Source: Puccinia triticina
Taxonomy: Eukaryota; Basidiomycota; Pucciniomycetes; Pucciniales; Pucciniaceae
Assembly (NCBI RefSeq): GCF_026914185.1
Contig: NC_070563.1
Location: forward strand, 2,232,001-2,296,000
Direction of reading: 5' to 3'
Length of the DNA stretch: 64,000 bases
The notes under the pieces were generated by a model, which was not told the origin of the DNA, made no database searches, and was given only the letters and a program-made list of their open reading frames with translations. The translations under genes and the position numbers were made by a program. Position 1 is the first letter of the stretch. Every line of letters starts with the position of its first letter. Shown one piece after another: positions 1 to 11,200 of this stretch.

Positions 1-21
1 TGGGCAGCCATTTGGGGCAAA

Positions 22-410
22 TCACAATTCAAAATCAACTCCATGATTTTGCCAAAAACCCTGCGCACAAATGTGTGCCTTGAACTCCTTGACCTGATTG
101 TCAGGGTCAAGCTTCTTACAAAACACCCATGTTGCCGGGATGGGTGCATCAGCGGGCTCTTGAGTTTGCTGCAGCCAGACCTCATGCTGAATCATTTTAG
201 TGGCCTCCTTCCAATGCAATGATTCATTTGAATGCATGGCCTGCTTGTGATTGGCCGGGTCAGTCAAAGCGGTAGTGTGATATAGTTGCCAACAACTGTA
301 GTTGCGGATTTTGGCTGGGTCAATGTTGCTGGTGATTTGCGTGGGGTGTGTTGGGCTAATGATCTTGATGATCCTGGTCGGACGCGGCTCCAGGAGGGAA
401 TCTTCTAGGT
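22..410 (-). pseudogene. Ty1/copia pol fragment (start of reverse transcriptase)
   Basis: A minus-strand reading frame matches the linker and first strand of a Copia reverse transcriptase. It contains HPTQI, NIDPAKIRNY, WKEATKMIQHEVW, ATWVFCKKLD and ICAQGF in the same order as the Copia element that starts at 3913. The frame stops at 22-24 and has lost the residues that normally precede the catalytic core. It is a broken piece cut by the window edge, not a gene. The family is clear; which copy it derives from cannot be decided here. Confidence 0.8.
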
Positions 411-482
411 GCCTGCTTTATCACTAAGCTACAGTGCAAAGCCTGAGTTGCCAGATTCATAATCTATAAACATAAGGCATTG

Positions 483-653
483 ACCTGTGGGCTCCTGATG
501 ATCTTACAGGCAACCCATGCTACCTACCTGGTCCTTGCAGTAATAGCAAGGGCTTATTTAGGAACACCAGGTAGGTCTTGTTCTGTTGAAAGATTGTTCT
601 CTGTGGCTGCAGACGTGTGTGGCTCCAAATGTGGTGGTTTGTTCCCTTAAAAT
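483..653 (+). pseudogene. hAT transposase C-terminal dimerisation fragment
   Basis: The plus strand reads VLAVIARAYLGTPGRS followed by CSVERLFSVAADVCG, which is the hallmark of the hAT C-terminal dimerisation domain (Y-L-x-x-P, then S-x-E-R-x-F-S). The frame opens before 483 and stops shortly after 640, and the helix with conserved Trp that should follow is missing. No terminal repeats or target duplication are visible nearby, so this is an isolated relic. It is unrelated in sequence detail to the larger hAT at 24084-28022. Confidence 0.65.
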
Positions 654-1064
654 CCTTCAGCAGCCTTATGGCTTTGTGAAGATTTTCCCCTCTCAGGGGA
701 CTTTGCTCAGGCCGGAAAGGCTTTGGGTGCTCTGATCCCCAAGCCCACAAAATAGATAGATTTTTATCCCTACTGAGTAGTGGTACTGGCCACATCTGGC
801 CAGTATAGTATTGAGATTTTTTTATTTCTTGCTTCATTTGCATATAGTATTTTCAAAAAAAGAAGAAAAAAAACCTCATGTAATTGGATATAGTATTAAA
901 AATTCATTACGTAAAATGGAAATAACAGTACTGTTATTGGACCAAAAAAAAAATACAATAACTATACTATACCAATATCTGTATATTAAAGGCCCATTGT
1001 TGCCAGTAGCACTAGTATAAATTTTCACCCATAAATTGTCACCCAAACTAGGTCTGACAGGGAT
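654..1064. other. AT-rich intergenic DNA
   Basis: Mostly A/T-rich with A runs near 856 and 943. No coding signal or repeat boundary was found. It is the left flank of the nested retrotransposon stack. Confidence 0.5.
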
Positions 1065-1069
1065 ACCGC

Positions 1070-1409
1070 TGTAAACCCCCCGCGCCTTGGACGCTATGGA
1101 GTTCACAAACATGTCACCAGAACAACAACAGTTCCTTATAGTCCCGCAGTCACCGCCCCTCCTAGCTCAGCAGAGACCCAACCCCTGACTGACTGTCTCT
1201 CTGAGCTAGGTAAGTTTCTCTTGTTTCCATTCTCCTCTTCCCTTCCCTTAAGATCAATTGTATATAGCAGAGACGCGACCCCTGACTGACTGTCTCTCTG
1301 AGCTAGTCCCCCATTTGCAATCAAGCCCGACGTTGGTATCAGAAACTAAGGAGATCGGTGTCTCCCCTGTGCCAACGCCATAGCTCAGTGAAGAGCTCCA
1401 GCTCTTACA
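1070..1409 (+). repeat. 5' LTR of element A
   Basis: 340 bp, TG...CA ends, near-identical to 21426-21765 with a few substitutions. It contains an internal repeat of CTGACTGACTGTCTCTCTGA. TTGGTATCAGAA, which resembles a tRNA-iMet primer site, lies inside the LTR near 1334 and not after it, which is odd. Confidence 0.9.
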
Positions 1410-1647
1410 CTTTTTTTTTCTGATTCCGACGATGGCAATCAAAAGAATTTTTTTTTCCGAACTTGATTGCAGCAAACCAACTTGACTGAAGCTTGGATCT
1501 GACTATTCCGCTGCGTGGACTTATCTTACAAACTCACGGACTATCCGAACTTAACCTGCCAACTTGACGGACTCTTGGACTCTATTACTTGGACTACCCT
1601 TACTTCTTCCTAACTTCCTTGCCCACCCAACCTCTTTCTCTTTGTTG

Positions 1648-3609
1648 ATGTCAACCCGGCAAACGACCTCCTCCGACCAACTCTTCCCTTTCACTGACCC
1701 TGAAGAAATTCTACGCCGCGCGCGAGCGGAACAACAACGATTGCAACAGGCTGCCCTAACGGCCCGAAGGACCAAGACCACACCGACATCATACCTTCCG
1801 GACCCAACTGAACTGTCTGAGACCCTTCCAAACCCCCCCCCCTCTCGTTGTTGGCTCGGCTCTAGCTTCTCTTCCATCCCCTCTCCAAGACTCTCTACTT
1901 ACTAGGACCCACATTGAAGCCTCTGAGCCAACACCCCTGACAATCTCCCCGTCCAAACATCCTCTTCCACCCAAATCCCACCCTCTTCCACCCAAAGCCC
2001 ACCCTCTTCCACCATCACCCACTCGTGCAGCACTCATGGACGGCTCCTCCCTCGCGCCCGGTTTGGCTGTAGACAAAAAACAGCCCACACCAATGGACCA
2101 CACTGGGTTGCCAAACGCGGGAAATACCACCACCCCAGCCGGATCCTCGGCCCCAGCCCCTTCTTTGACAACCTCCAATCTCTCGACAAAGGATTACATG
2201 AAGATGATGATGGCGGCACAGCAGGCTAGCATTGTTCAGGCACAAGCGGAATGCGCAGAATATACGGCCCGCCTGGCCCGCAGCGACAAAGTAAACAAAG
2301 GCCACATGGGTTGACTTGAGGAAGCGTTCATCAATCTTCTTAACCGACCCTCCCAACAACCATCAGGCCAGGTGGACCTTTGGAAAGTCAACACTACTGA
2401 CACCCCTAAATACACGGGCCCGTACATGGAGATTGAACCTTTTCTTGTCTGGATCAATGGCGTGGAAATCTTTTTCACATCAAAAGAAATCACGGAGGAT
2501 TGGCATAAAACTCTCCTCATCGGCCGGTTGATCTTGGAGACAAACCTTCTCTCCTTCTATCAGTCAGCGGCCGCCTGTCTCCTCACCCTCTCATGGACAG
2601 ACGTCAAAGACAAACTATTTGACACTGCGCTCCCGTCTGATTGGACCAGAGTTCTGGGGAGGCAGGTGCGCAATATGAGTATGACGGATGCAGAGTCGTT
2701 TAACCAATTTACACACGAGCGCGCACTCTTCAGTGTATGATTGACTTCGAGGGCAAATCTCTCACCGACTACAAGCTTGCGGAGGGGATGACCTTTGGGG
2801 TCCCAAACAAACTCGAACAGGAGGTCTACAAACTGGACCTCCTCAAACAGAAGGATTTCAAATTTAAAGAGTTCGTCCGACGGGTTGGCGCGTGTTATGA
2901 GGCTCTCCCCAAGAAAACCACCAAGATTATCTTTGGCCAGTCATCCGGTGGTTCCCAACAAACTGCGAACACCTTGGCCGTTCCAAATCTGCCCAAGGAA
3001 GAGTACGTCTGGCGGATCCAGGCCTACCTCGACTCGCTCAGTAAGTGCCATCATTGCAAGCAGCACTGTGGCTACGCAGCTGGCACGTGTCCCGGGCCAG
3101 TCTACCGCGGTCCTGTTGAGATTCCCACCAGCTTCATCGTCCCCCCAAAACCCGCGGATTATGTGGCCCCCAAGGCCTGGACGAAGGCACAGGCAATGGG
3201 GCAGCGTTTGACTTCCACACAGCCGGGCGGGCCAGTGGGGAAACCGGCAGGAGTAGCTGGAGTGGAAGAGGATCGTGGCTCTCCGACAGAGATGGAGTAT
3301 GAGGAGTACTATACGGCGGCAATCTCTTCACTTTTGGATATCGAGGCTACGCTGCGGGCGGATGTCAAGGCTACGCTACAGATGAACGACGGAGCGGATC
3401 TGCCGTCCACTCAGGCACAGGTAGCGGCCATGGCAGAGCTGCTTGACCTGGAGCGACGGCTTTTCTGGCAGGGCGAAGCGATGGAGGCGAATGTGCCATT
3501 ATTCAAGACAGGTTCGTTTGACGAGTTGACTCAAGGCTTGGCAGAGGACGCTTCCGGAGATGAGGGGTATTTCCGCTCTCACCCAACCCACGATATGAAT
3601 CCAGCCTGA
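1648..3609 (+). pseudogene. Gag-like protein of element A (three lesions)
   Basis: Coding similarity runs from the ATG at 1648 (MSTRQTTSSDQLFPF) to the stop at 3609 but changes frame. A frameshift lies at the C run near 1833-1842. An in-frame TGA lies at 2312-2314, where CGA (Arg) would restore the frame. A second frameshift lies near 2735. The middle part (PYMEIEPFLVWINGVEIFF onward) has the helical look of retroviral-type capsid proteins. Near 3046-3092 a Cys/His cluster (CHHCKQHCGYAAGTC) resembles a degenerate zinc knuckle for RNA binding. After it comes an acidic tail and then Pro/Ser-rich sequence. No enzyme domains follow. The call rests on order and motifs; the family name is not certain. 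Confidence 0.7.
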
Positions 3610-3912
3610 GTGCTCCATCAGTTCCATGCGGGTAGATGCTTACGCGGTACCGTTGACACAGTACGGAAGATACGGCTACCAACGCTCAATAACAACAGAT
3701 TCCTGACCATCAAGCTACACTCCTCAGTGCCCACCTTGTTTTTTTGCCCCACACCTTCCCCTCCCGTCCCACCGACCCCACCAGAGTCAACACTGCTCCC
3801 GCTGTCATCTCCCCAACCTCAAATTTCTGCCTCTCCCACCCTTTACATAAACTCTCCCATCCAGCCAAAACTGCCCTCCTCTGTTTCTTCTCACTCTTCC
3901 CTCCACTCTTCC

Positions 3913-4692
3913 TGTCAAGGTTCAGGACCAAATCTGGACCAAAGGAAGCGCAAGGACTGTAACCCTAGCCCCGCAAGGGGGATCGGTGAGTCCGCGCAAC
4001 CCCAGGCACATGCATATGCATGATGCTCTCAGGCAGTGGTTTCAAGCTTCAAGCTGAAACTCTGCTCCTCTTCTTTTCAGCCACGTCAGCAATTGACGGA
4101 GTGCCCAAGCAACCAAAGCAGACTCAGACACCTACAAGGTAAGTCGAGATGCTAGGATCGTCACAGCTAGGAATGTTACGCTGACAGGACTCTAACTCCT
4201 GATGCAGCTCGATAACTTCCGAAGCCACAGACCAATTAGGTCCAAGCCTCAGCGACAGGATCACCAACCCCGTTAACAGAGGTAAGTCCTGCGCTGCAGA
4301 GCCCAATCAGGTTGTCAGGAGCTAACGGAAGCACTGCATACATAGCAGGAACCGGCAGCACCTGCAACCTCATAGCTTGGATTGGCTAAAGCGTGGAGCG
4401 CAGAGCCTACTGAGTCATCGTAAGAGAATCCATCCTTCTCTACAGCATCACCTACCAAAGTCTCAGCACTGACGCTCCGTGCAGTGTTATCAGATCACTT
4501 CAGACGTACTCGTCCCTCAATCGCTACTGTGCGCGTATAGCTGCCCGGCAGCCCAATCACTTTACCAGAGTCGGCCCTTATTCCGCTCTTAGGTAAAGCT
4601 TGTTTACTTTTCTTTCTCTATGTCTCTGAGCCTGTCAGATAGACCAAATTTTCTTATGTGAAATATATATCTTAGTTCTGTGAAATCTCACA
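3913..4692 (+). repeat. 5' LTR of Copia-1
   Basis: 780 bp and nearly identical to 20618-21397; a handful of substitutions are visible by eye (for example GATCGGT versus GATCAGT). Ends are TGTCAAGG and CTCACA. Confidence 0.95.
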
Positions 4693-4756
4693 GATTTACA
4701 TTCTCAAATCGCGGAACCTACCGATCTCATCCACAAGAATTAAGAGCGGAATTGCA

Positions 4757-7565
4757 ATGGCCGGAACCCGACAGAATCCCGTTGGCTCTACTTCGTCTAC
4801 CCCTGCTACTGCTACTGCAGCCACAAGCAATGATCGGGATATATTCAAATGTCCAACATTCACCGGGGACAACTTTCCTATATGGCAACGGAAGGTCAAA
4901 ACCTACCTCGCAGTCAAAAGCTTACTAAAGTGTATTGAGCAACCGTTGCCGGCAAACGCATCCGAAGAAGTGAAACTGGAATATGTTCAAGCCTCGGCAA
5001 TACTCAGCGGTCATATCGAAGATCACATTTACAACCACATTATAACTGACCAGAACATTCACAACGCCTTCGTCATTTGGAAAGAACTCAAGAACGAATA
5101 TGCCTCGGCATCGGTGCTAGCAATTTATCACGCCTGGCATAAATGGGAAGATATCCAGTACAAGGACGACATCAACCAATACATCTCCCAACTCGAAGCT
5201 ATGCTGGCTGAGTTTGCAGCCATGGGATTGGACGTGCCGGACACTATCTTGAGCTGCACAATTATAGCGCGAATCACCCGCAAGAGGCCTTTGTTAATGG
5301 AGACCTTAATTAGAAACGCGGATCTATTGGCACATCCCAAGCAAATCATTGCCAAGCTTAGGGATATAGCACACCATGATGCTGTCACCGCTACCATGAA
5401 CAGAGAAGAGAACTCAGTAGCCAGCTCTTCGACCGCACTAGCTACACAAGCGTCTGGCTCGTCCCATAACAACCACAACCAGAAAAAGTGCCGATACAAT
5501 CCGCACTCGTGTACCAACAAGCAGCATAATCCCCTAGCGACTTCGCACACGGAAGAGAATTGTTGGACTCTCCATCCCGGACTATACAAGAAGGCGAAGA
5601 CAGCTTCAAACCAACCAACAGGTCTAGTCACTACCGCTCCTCAAGCTTCTGCTGACGCCGCCAATATTGTTTGCCCAAAATTCGGCTACCTAACGGGTCT
5701 GGACAAATCGGAGCAGAAGATGCGAATGGTTCTAGACTCAGGCACAAGCCATCATATGCTCAACGCCATCGACATGTTCGATACCACTGTGCCAGTAAGA
5801 ATAAGCATAGCTACTGGTAATAAGTGGGATAGGAACAAACTGTTTGCAGTCGCCAGAGGAAACGCTACTCTCAAATTCGACAACGGTGCTACGGTAGTCT
5901 TAAAGGACGCTCTCTACGTACCGAATCTCACGCCCTGCTTAATCTCTTTCGCTCAATTGATGGAGAACTCGGCTACAATCTTGCCGGCCCCTGCTGGCTT
6001 TGAGGTGAAAATTGACAATTTGAGCGCTCTCACTATCGACACCTCAAATTCCATCTTCGAAATTGTTGGGTTGCGTGATCTCACCACCTCTAAGCCGGAA
6101 GCTCATCTTGCCGCAGCAACTCCGGTAGTGAAACCGAATGAATTTGAGATGTGGCACCGTCGAATGGGCCATGCGAGCAAGAAACGCATTGAAACGATGT
6201 TGGGTCAGCAATTAACCTCTGAACCCACTCGAGCGTGTGAGGCGTGCATGACGGGAAAGGTATCTAGGCTGCCTTTCACCAGCCATTTCAAGTCCACCAG
6301 CAACCTACTCAAAGTTGTGCATGCCGACCTTGCAGGGCCGATTACGCCCGCAACCAACGGCGGTGCTCGTTACTTCTTAACCCTGGTAGATCAGCACTCC
6401 GGGTACATTCACACTGAAATACTGAAGTTGAAGAGTGATGCGCCTGCGGCAATCTTGGAATTCAAGGCCTTCTTTGAGAAGCAAACGGGAAGGAGCCTGA
6501 AGAAATTAATCTCGGACGGCAGAGGTGAATTTGTCAGCAAATCGTTGGACGCCATTCTCAAAGAGGCCGGAATCCAGCACAATGTTTCGCCTCCGTACAC
6601 GCCCCAGCACAATGGCTTTGCAGAGAGGGCTAACCGAACAATTATTGAAATGACGCGCACCTTCATGATGCAGGCAAAAATGGACCCCGAATGGTGGGGA
6701 GAAGCTGTGAAGACAGCTACGGCAACAACTAACTGCCTGCCATCTCTCTCTAAATCTCAAGCTTCACCAATGGAACTAATGTTCCAAATAAAGCCAAACC
6801 TGCAATTTTTTCGACCTTTCGACTGCCAAGCGTGGATAGTGAAGCCAAAGCAAAATCGCGGGATCAAGTTTGGCCCCATAGCCTGGGACGGAATCATGGT
6901 GGGCTACAACAATGATTTCACATCGTACCGCATTTTTCGGCCGGCCGACAAAACGTTTGTGGTCTCAAGACAAGTTCATTTCGACGAGATCACTTTTCCG
7001 CTGTGTCCCGCTCTCAGTAAGAGCCATAACACTCACGGTGTGAACAAGCTTCCTTCGTTCACTGAAAGTGAACCTCTACCGTTCTCTGAAGAAGAGATCC
7101 TTGACGAAAGCAGTAGGCAGGCACAGCAGGAGTCGGAAGTGGAGGAAGACCTCAACAGAATCCTTGAAGGCATGGCGCCTGGCCCACAGCTCGAAGAAGA
7201 AGAGCAAGACGAGCAGAAAGATCTTCAAGAAGAACATTTGGCTGAATCAGGAGAGCGCGACCTACCTGGACTACCGTTGGAGCCATTGCGGCCGTTTCGT
7301 TCAATCAAAGTTATTGGCCCACGTCATCCAACACAGATCATCAGTGATATTGACCCCAGCAATATCAGAAATTATAAGCGACAACAGATGTACCACGCCA
7401 CTGTGGTGGTGGAGCCGAAGAATCATGCGCAGGCGATGCAATCGGTGGAATTGCTCGACTGGAAGGAGGCCGAGCTCAAGGAAGTGGCCAACATGATCCA
7501 GCACGATGTCTGGCTACAGCGGTTGCATCTTCCTGATGATGCTCTGATACTGGCAACGTGGGCGT
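4757..7565 (+). CDS. Copia-1 polyprotein, gag-protease-integrase part
   Basis: Starts at the ATG 64 bases after the LTR (MAGTRQNPVGSTSSTPATAT). In order it shows a gag domain (KCPTFTGDNFPIWQRKVKTY), a degenerate Cys/His knuckle (CRYNPHSC...HTEENCW), and a Copia aspartic protease (MVLDSGTSHHM). The integrase zinc finger follows (WHRRMGHAS...CEACMTGK), then the integrase core with HADLAGP, SDGRGEF and NGFAERANRT supplying the D-D-E residues. A charged linker leads to the start of RT (ATWA). The frame is open for about 936 codons and is cut by the Gypsy LTR at 7566; the next codon resumes at 18237 in phase. This part shows no inactivating change by eye. Confidence 0.92.
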
Positions 7566-8525
7566 TGTGGTGCTCCATTCCAAACCATAAGTAGTATTTT
7601 ATTGCCTTTTCTTTACATATATTCATCATTACATTGCCCATTTCCCCATAACCCTTCACAAATACCTCATTATTATTGCATATTCAGATTCTACGCCAAA
7701 TTTTACCTATAGTCACTCACACATAGTACCCCCTTATCTTCAATGGTTCAGTAGTTATAAAGGATATAAGACTTACAGACAACCTACATTCTTCATTAGT
7801 TACAATACTCATTTCATTAGTAACCTACTTGAATCATTACAGTAAATTCCTTTTACATATTTATTCTCACATACTAAACCCTTTACATACATTTCTCATT
7901 ATGTACTATGCCTATTGTACACATTACATCATTGGATCTGTGCTTACCTCTTTCAGTAGTGCTCATCATTACAAGTAGTTACCATGTTCTCATCACTCTT
8001 CCCCATTAGTACATTCTTTTATTCCCATAACCAGCATTCCCCTTTCAGCATTGCTCATCATTACATACTGTTACTATGTTCACATCACTCTTCCTCATTT
8101 GTACAACCTTCATTCTCATAGCCAGAACTCCTCATTGTCTGTGCTCATCCTTCCTTCATATAAGAACTGTCTTTCCCCCTCACTTGTACCTCATGCAGAA
8201 TTTATAGATAATTTTAGATACAGAAATTATAAGTGCCCATTCTCATCAACCCATTGCCATTGAACCTTGCCATTGCATTCCCCACTCTCATCACTCCTCC
8301 AACTCTCTTACCCTCAGTAGTCAGTAGTTAAAGCTCATAGTACTAGCTCCTAAGATCAAGCAGAAATCAGCCACACCTTTTCTTCTTTTTCTTAGTGTTA
8401 CTCTCATCCCCTCAGCATTAGTCAGGAAGGCAGCCTCATCAGCACCCTTGCATAGCTTACATTAGTACTAGTGTTGCTATCCATTTCCCTTCCAAGCTCT
8501 ATTCTCCCCTTTGAGTAGTTCCACA
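7566..8525 (+). repeat. 5' LTR of the Gypsy element
   Basis: 960 bp, TGTGG...CCACA ends, no difference from 17273-18232 noticed. Its short open frames are identical in both copies and are not genes. Confidence 0.95.
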
Positions 8526-8527
8526 AG

Positions 8528-8530
8528 TGG

Positions 8531-8545
<15 letters not shown>
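8528..8545 (+). promoter_or_regulatory. Primer binding site of the Gypsy element
   Basis: TGGTGTCCCAACAGTGGC begins two bases after the LTR end. The leading TGG would pair with the CCA end of a tRNA. The same sequence is present in reverse at 54097-54112 beside a related LTR remnant, which supports a conserved functional site. The tRNA is not identified. Confidence 0.7.
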
Positions 8546-8566
<21 letters not shown>

Positions 8567-8755
8567 ATCTTCAGCTCTAGTAACACTCTTACCATCAGCT
8601 ACATACTACTTTTACCTACACATCCTCATACTCCTTTCTTTATAAATCAACCTCCTGCTTTTAGAATCAACTTCAACCAACAATAACACTATCAGCATCT
8701 CCATTATCAACCTTCAACACTCTTCAGATTTAGATTCAACTTACCTGCTTCAATC

Positions 8756-11200
8756 ATGTCTGCCCAAGGATCTCCCAACACCAATGTTGCTCCCAGTCTT
8801 TACCCTCCAGTGGATCCATCCAGTAATGCTGCAGTTCAGGACTCCACCACTTCCAATGCTGGTCAGACTCAGGTTTCTTCTACTGGTCCAGGTTACCAAC
8901 CTTCTTCTACTGGTCCAGGTCCACAGGCTTCTTCCAATGCTCCAGATCCTCAGGTTTCTTCTACTCCACAAGTCAACTCCAGTTCTTACAGACCTCCATT
9001 TGGACCTCAGACTTCTGGTATTCCTAGATACACAGGATATAGAGATACCAATCAGCCTTCAGAAGATTCAGAAGATTTAGAGGCACCTCCACCCCGTTTT
9101 CCCAGGTTCCAGAGCCAAAGGGACGACTCAACACACTCCACCAGGTCCAACACTCACTTTTTAAATAAGTAACCAGCTATGCCTAGGTATCAGGATCCTG
9201 TCAGCAGAGGAGTAAAGATCAAACCCATGGATAAGGAGCTCTTCTTTGATGGAACCAACATGCCTGTGGAGAAATTCATTAGAAGGTATGAAAGTGCTGG
9301 AAGAGATGATGGTGCTAACTCTAAGGAACTGGCTGGACAAATCATTGCTTTTATCAAAGGGTTGGACCTTAAGGATGAAGTGGAAGACATGTAAGGCCAT
9401 GAAAACTTGGATTGGGAAACCCTGAAGAAACAGTTACTCACCAGATTTGGAACCTCTCAGCCATTGGTCAGATATACCAGGGAGGATCTCAGGAAACTAG
9501 TTTACAAATCAGCTCAGGATGGAGGAATCAGCACCTTGGAAACCTTCAACACATTCAGAAACAAGTTTGAAACCATCACTCACTACTTGGTAAGAATGGG
9601 GTACAGTACCAGCCTGGAGGAATTCAGACACCTTCTTTTGGAAACTCTTCACAAGGATCTGGATCAAAGGGTTACTAGGAGCTTGATGAAGAACAATCAA
9701 ATGCTAGCCTCAAAGGATGGAGGTGATATCTTGCCAGACACTGAAACTCTTCTTACCTACATTCACCAGGAAGTCTACTCAAGATCAGTGGTCAACAGAA
9801 GGACTGAATGGAGGGCAGAAGAGAAATTCACTTTGGACAACTCACCTAGGACCTCCAAACTCACACCTGCTACTCAGGGAGCTGCTCCTACTGCCTCTAC
9901 TTCTCTGGACAAACAAGTGGAACTCCTTACCAAACAACTTGCATCTCTCACTGCTGGCAAAGGACTACCTCCCCACATGGATAAACCTGCTAGGACCTGG
10001 CCATTCAAATGCTATTATTGTCATCAGGAAACCCATGGAACCAACAGCTGCTCTCAACTTGCCCAGGACATGTCTAGTGGTGCTGTTATCAAGGATGGAA
10101 GGGATTACAGACTTCCAGACAAATCAGTTATTCCCTGGATTCCAAGCAGACCAATCAGAACCCCAGTGGAAGAGTACTCTAAAACTAAGCTCACATCTTC
10201 TTTTGGCCAACTAGAGGAGGACCCAGTCTATTATCAAACCCATAGTTATGAAGCAGACCTTGGAAACAGGACCAGAAACAACTCTAAGGATCAGGATGAA
10301 GAGGAATCAGCCAAGTCAGACAAAAGGATCAGGAAGGAGAAACAGGACCTAATGGACATGGATACAGAGGACTTACTTCACATGACGCAGCCCCATACTC
10401 CTAGTGCTTCCAAATCCCCTACTTCAAAAGGCTCCCCTCAGGTCAGATTCCAGGATAAGGACAAGGATTCAACCACTGCACCTAAGGACAAACCAGTTAA
10501 TAAAACCTATTTGGAAAAGACTTTGGCCAAGGAGTACCCAGGAATTGAAGAGGAAGTGGCTAGTAGGATGTTGACTGCAGGAAAGATGGAGTTGGCCTTT
10601 GGAGAAATCTTTGCTACATCACCAGGAGTTACTGACTGTATTAGGAAGAAGATAACCAACAGAAGGGTCCCATTGGATGGTGTCAAATCAGCAAACTTCA
10701 CAGACATGGAGGATGGAGAAGAACCAGCACAGGAGCAACCCACTACTCACTACTCCTGCCCCCTTGGATACATCACCATCACTATTGGAGGAGAGAAACA
10801 TCAAGCACTCTTGGATACTGGCTCTATGGTCAACATTATTCCTGAAACTCTTGCACATAAACTTGGATTAGTACTCACTGCTAAATCTATGAAGCTCAAA
10901 GGAATTGGAGGTCACCTTACTGATATACCTGGAATTGCTGAAGATGTGGAGGTAACCATTGGGAAAGTAGTCAGGACAGTTCATTTCTGGGTAGCCAAAG
11001 GACCAGTTCAGATGATTATTGGAAAGCCTTTCTTGATGGATGTCTCAGCTAACATCAACTACAATGGAGCCAGAGGAGAAGCACTTTCAATCATGGATTC
11101 AGCTGGTCAGACTTTTTTGGTTCCAATTATACTCCCCAGTAATCAGAAGTGGGAAACCAGCATACCTTCCAATTCTGGACTGTTAAATTTTTTAGATTGA
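8756..11200 (+). pseudogene. Gypsy gag-protease, two in-frame stops
   Basis: One frame runs from the ATG at 8756 (MSAQGSPNTN) to the TGA at 11198-11200 but carries TAA codons at 9170-9172 and 9392-9394. The first third is Pro/Ser/Gln-rich and repetitive. The capsid-like part follows (FFDGTNMPVEKFIRRYE, then ETFNTFRNKFETI). A Cys-rich YYCHQETHGTNSC segment near 10012-10053 is a zinc knuckle. The retroviral-type aspartic protease has its active site at ALLDTGSMVNIIPE (about 10806-10847) and a later IIGKPFL near 11018. Both TAA codons could come from CAA by a C-to-T change. Downstream domains look well preserved. Confidence 0.85.
11188..11194 (+). promoter_or_regulatory. Candidate -1 ribosomal frameshift site TTTTTTA
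   Basis: In the gag frame the heptamer is read T TTT TTA, the canonical X XXY YYZ slippery form, and the gag stop TGA follows after one more codon. A -1 slip enters the pol frame exactly at 11188. About 12 bases downstream, 11207-11214 can pair with 11239-11247 (one bulge), giving a modest hairpin. The heptamer and frames are read directly; function is inferred. Confidence 0.65.

Noticed and set aside
1254..1475. Short frames in the 340-bp LTRs of element A
   Set aside because: Duplicated LTR sequence without coding features.
8051..8263. A 70-codon open frame present identically in both Gypsy LTRs (also 17758-17970)
   Set aside because: Identity is due to LTR duplication; composition is LTR-like and no protein features are seen.
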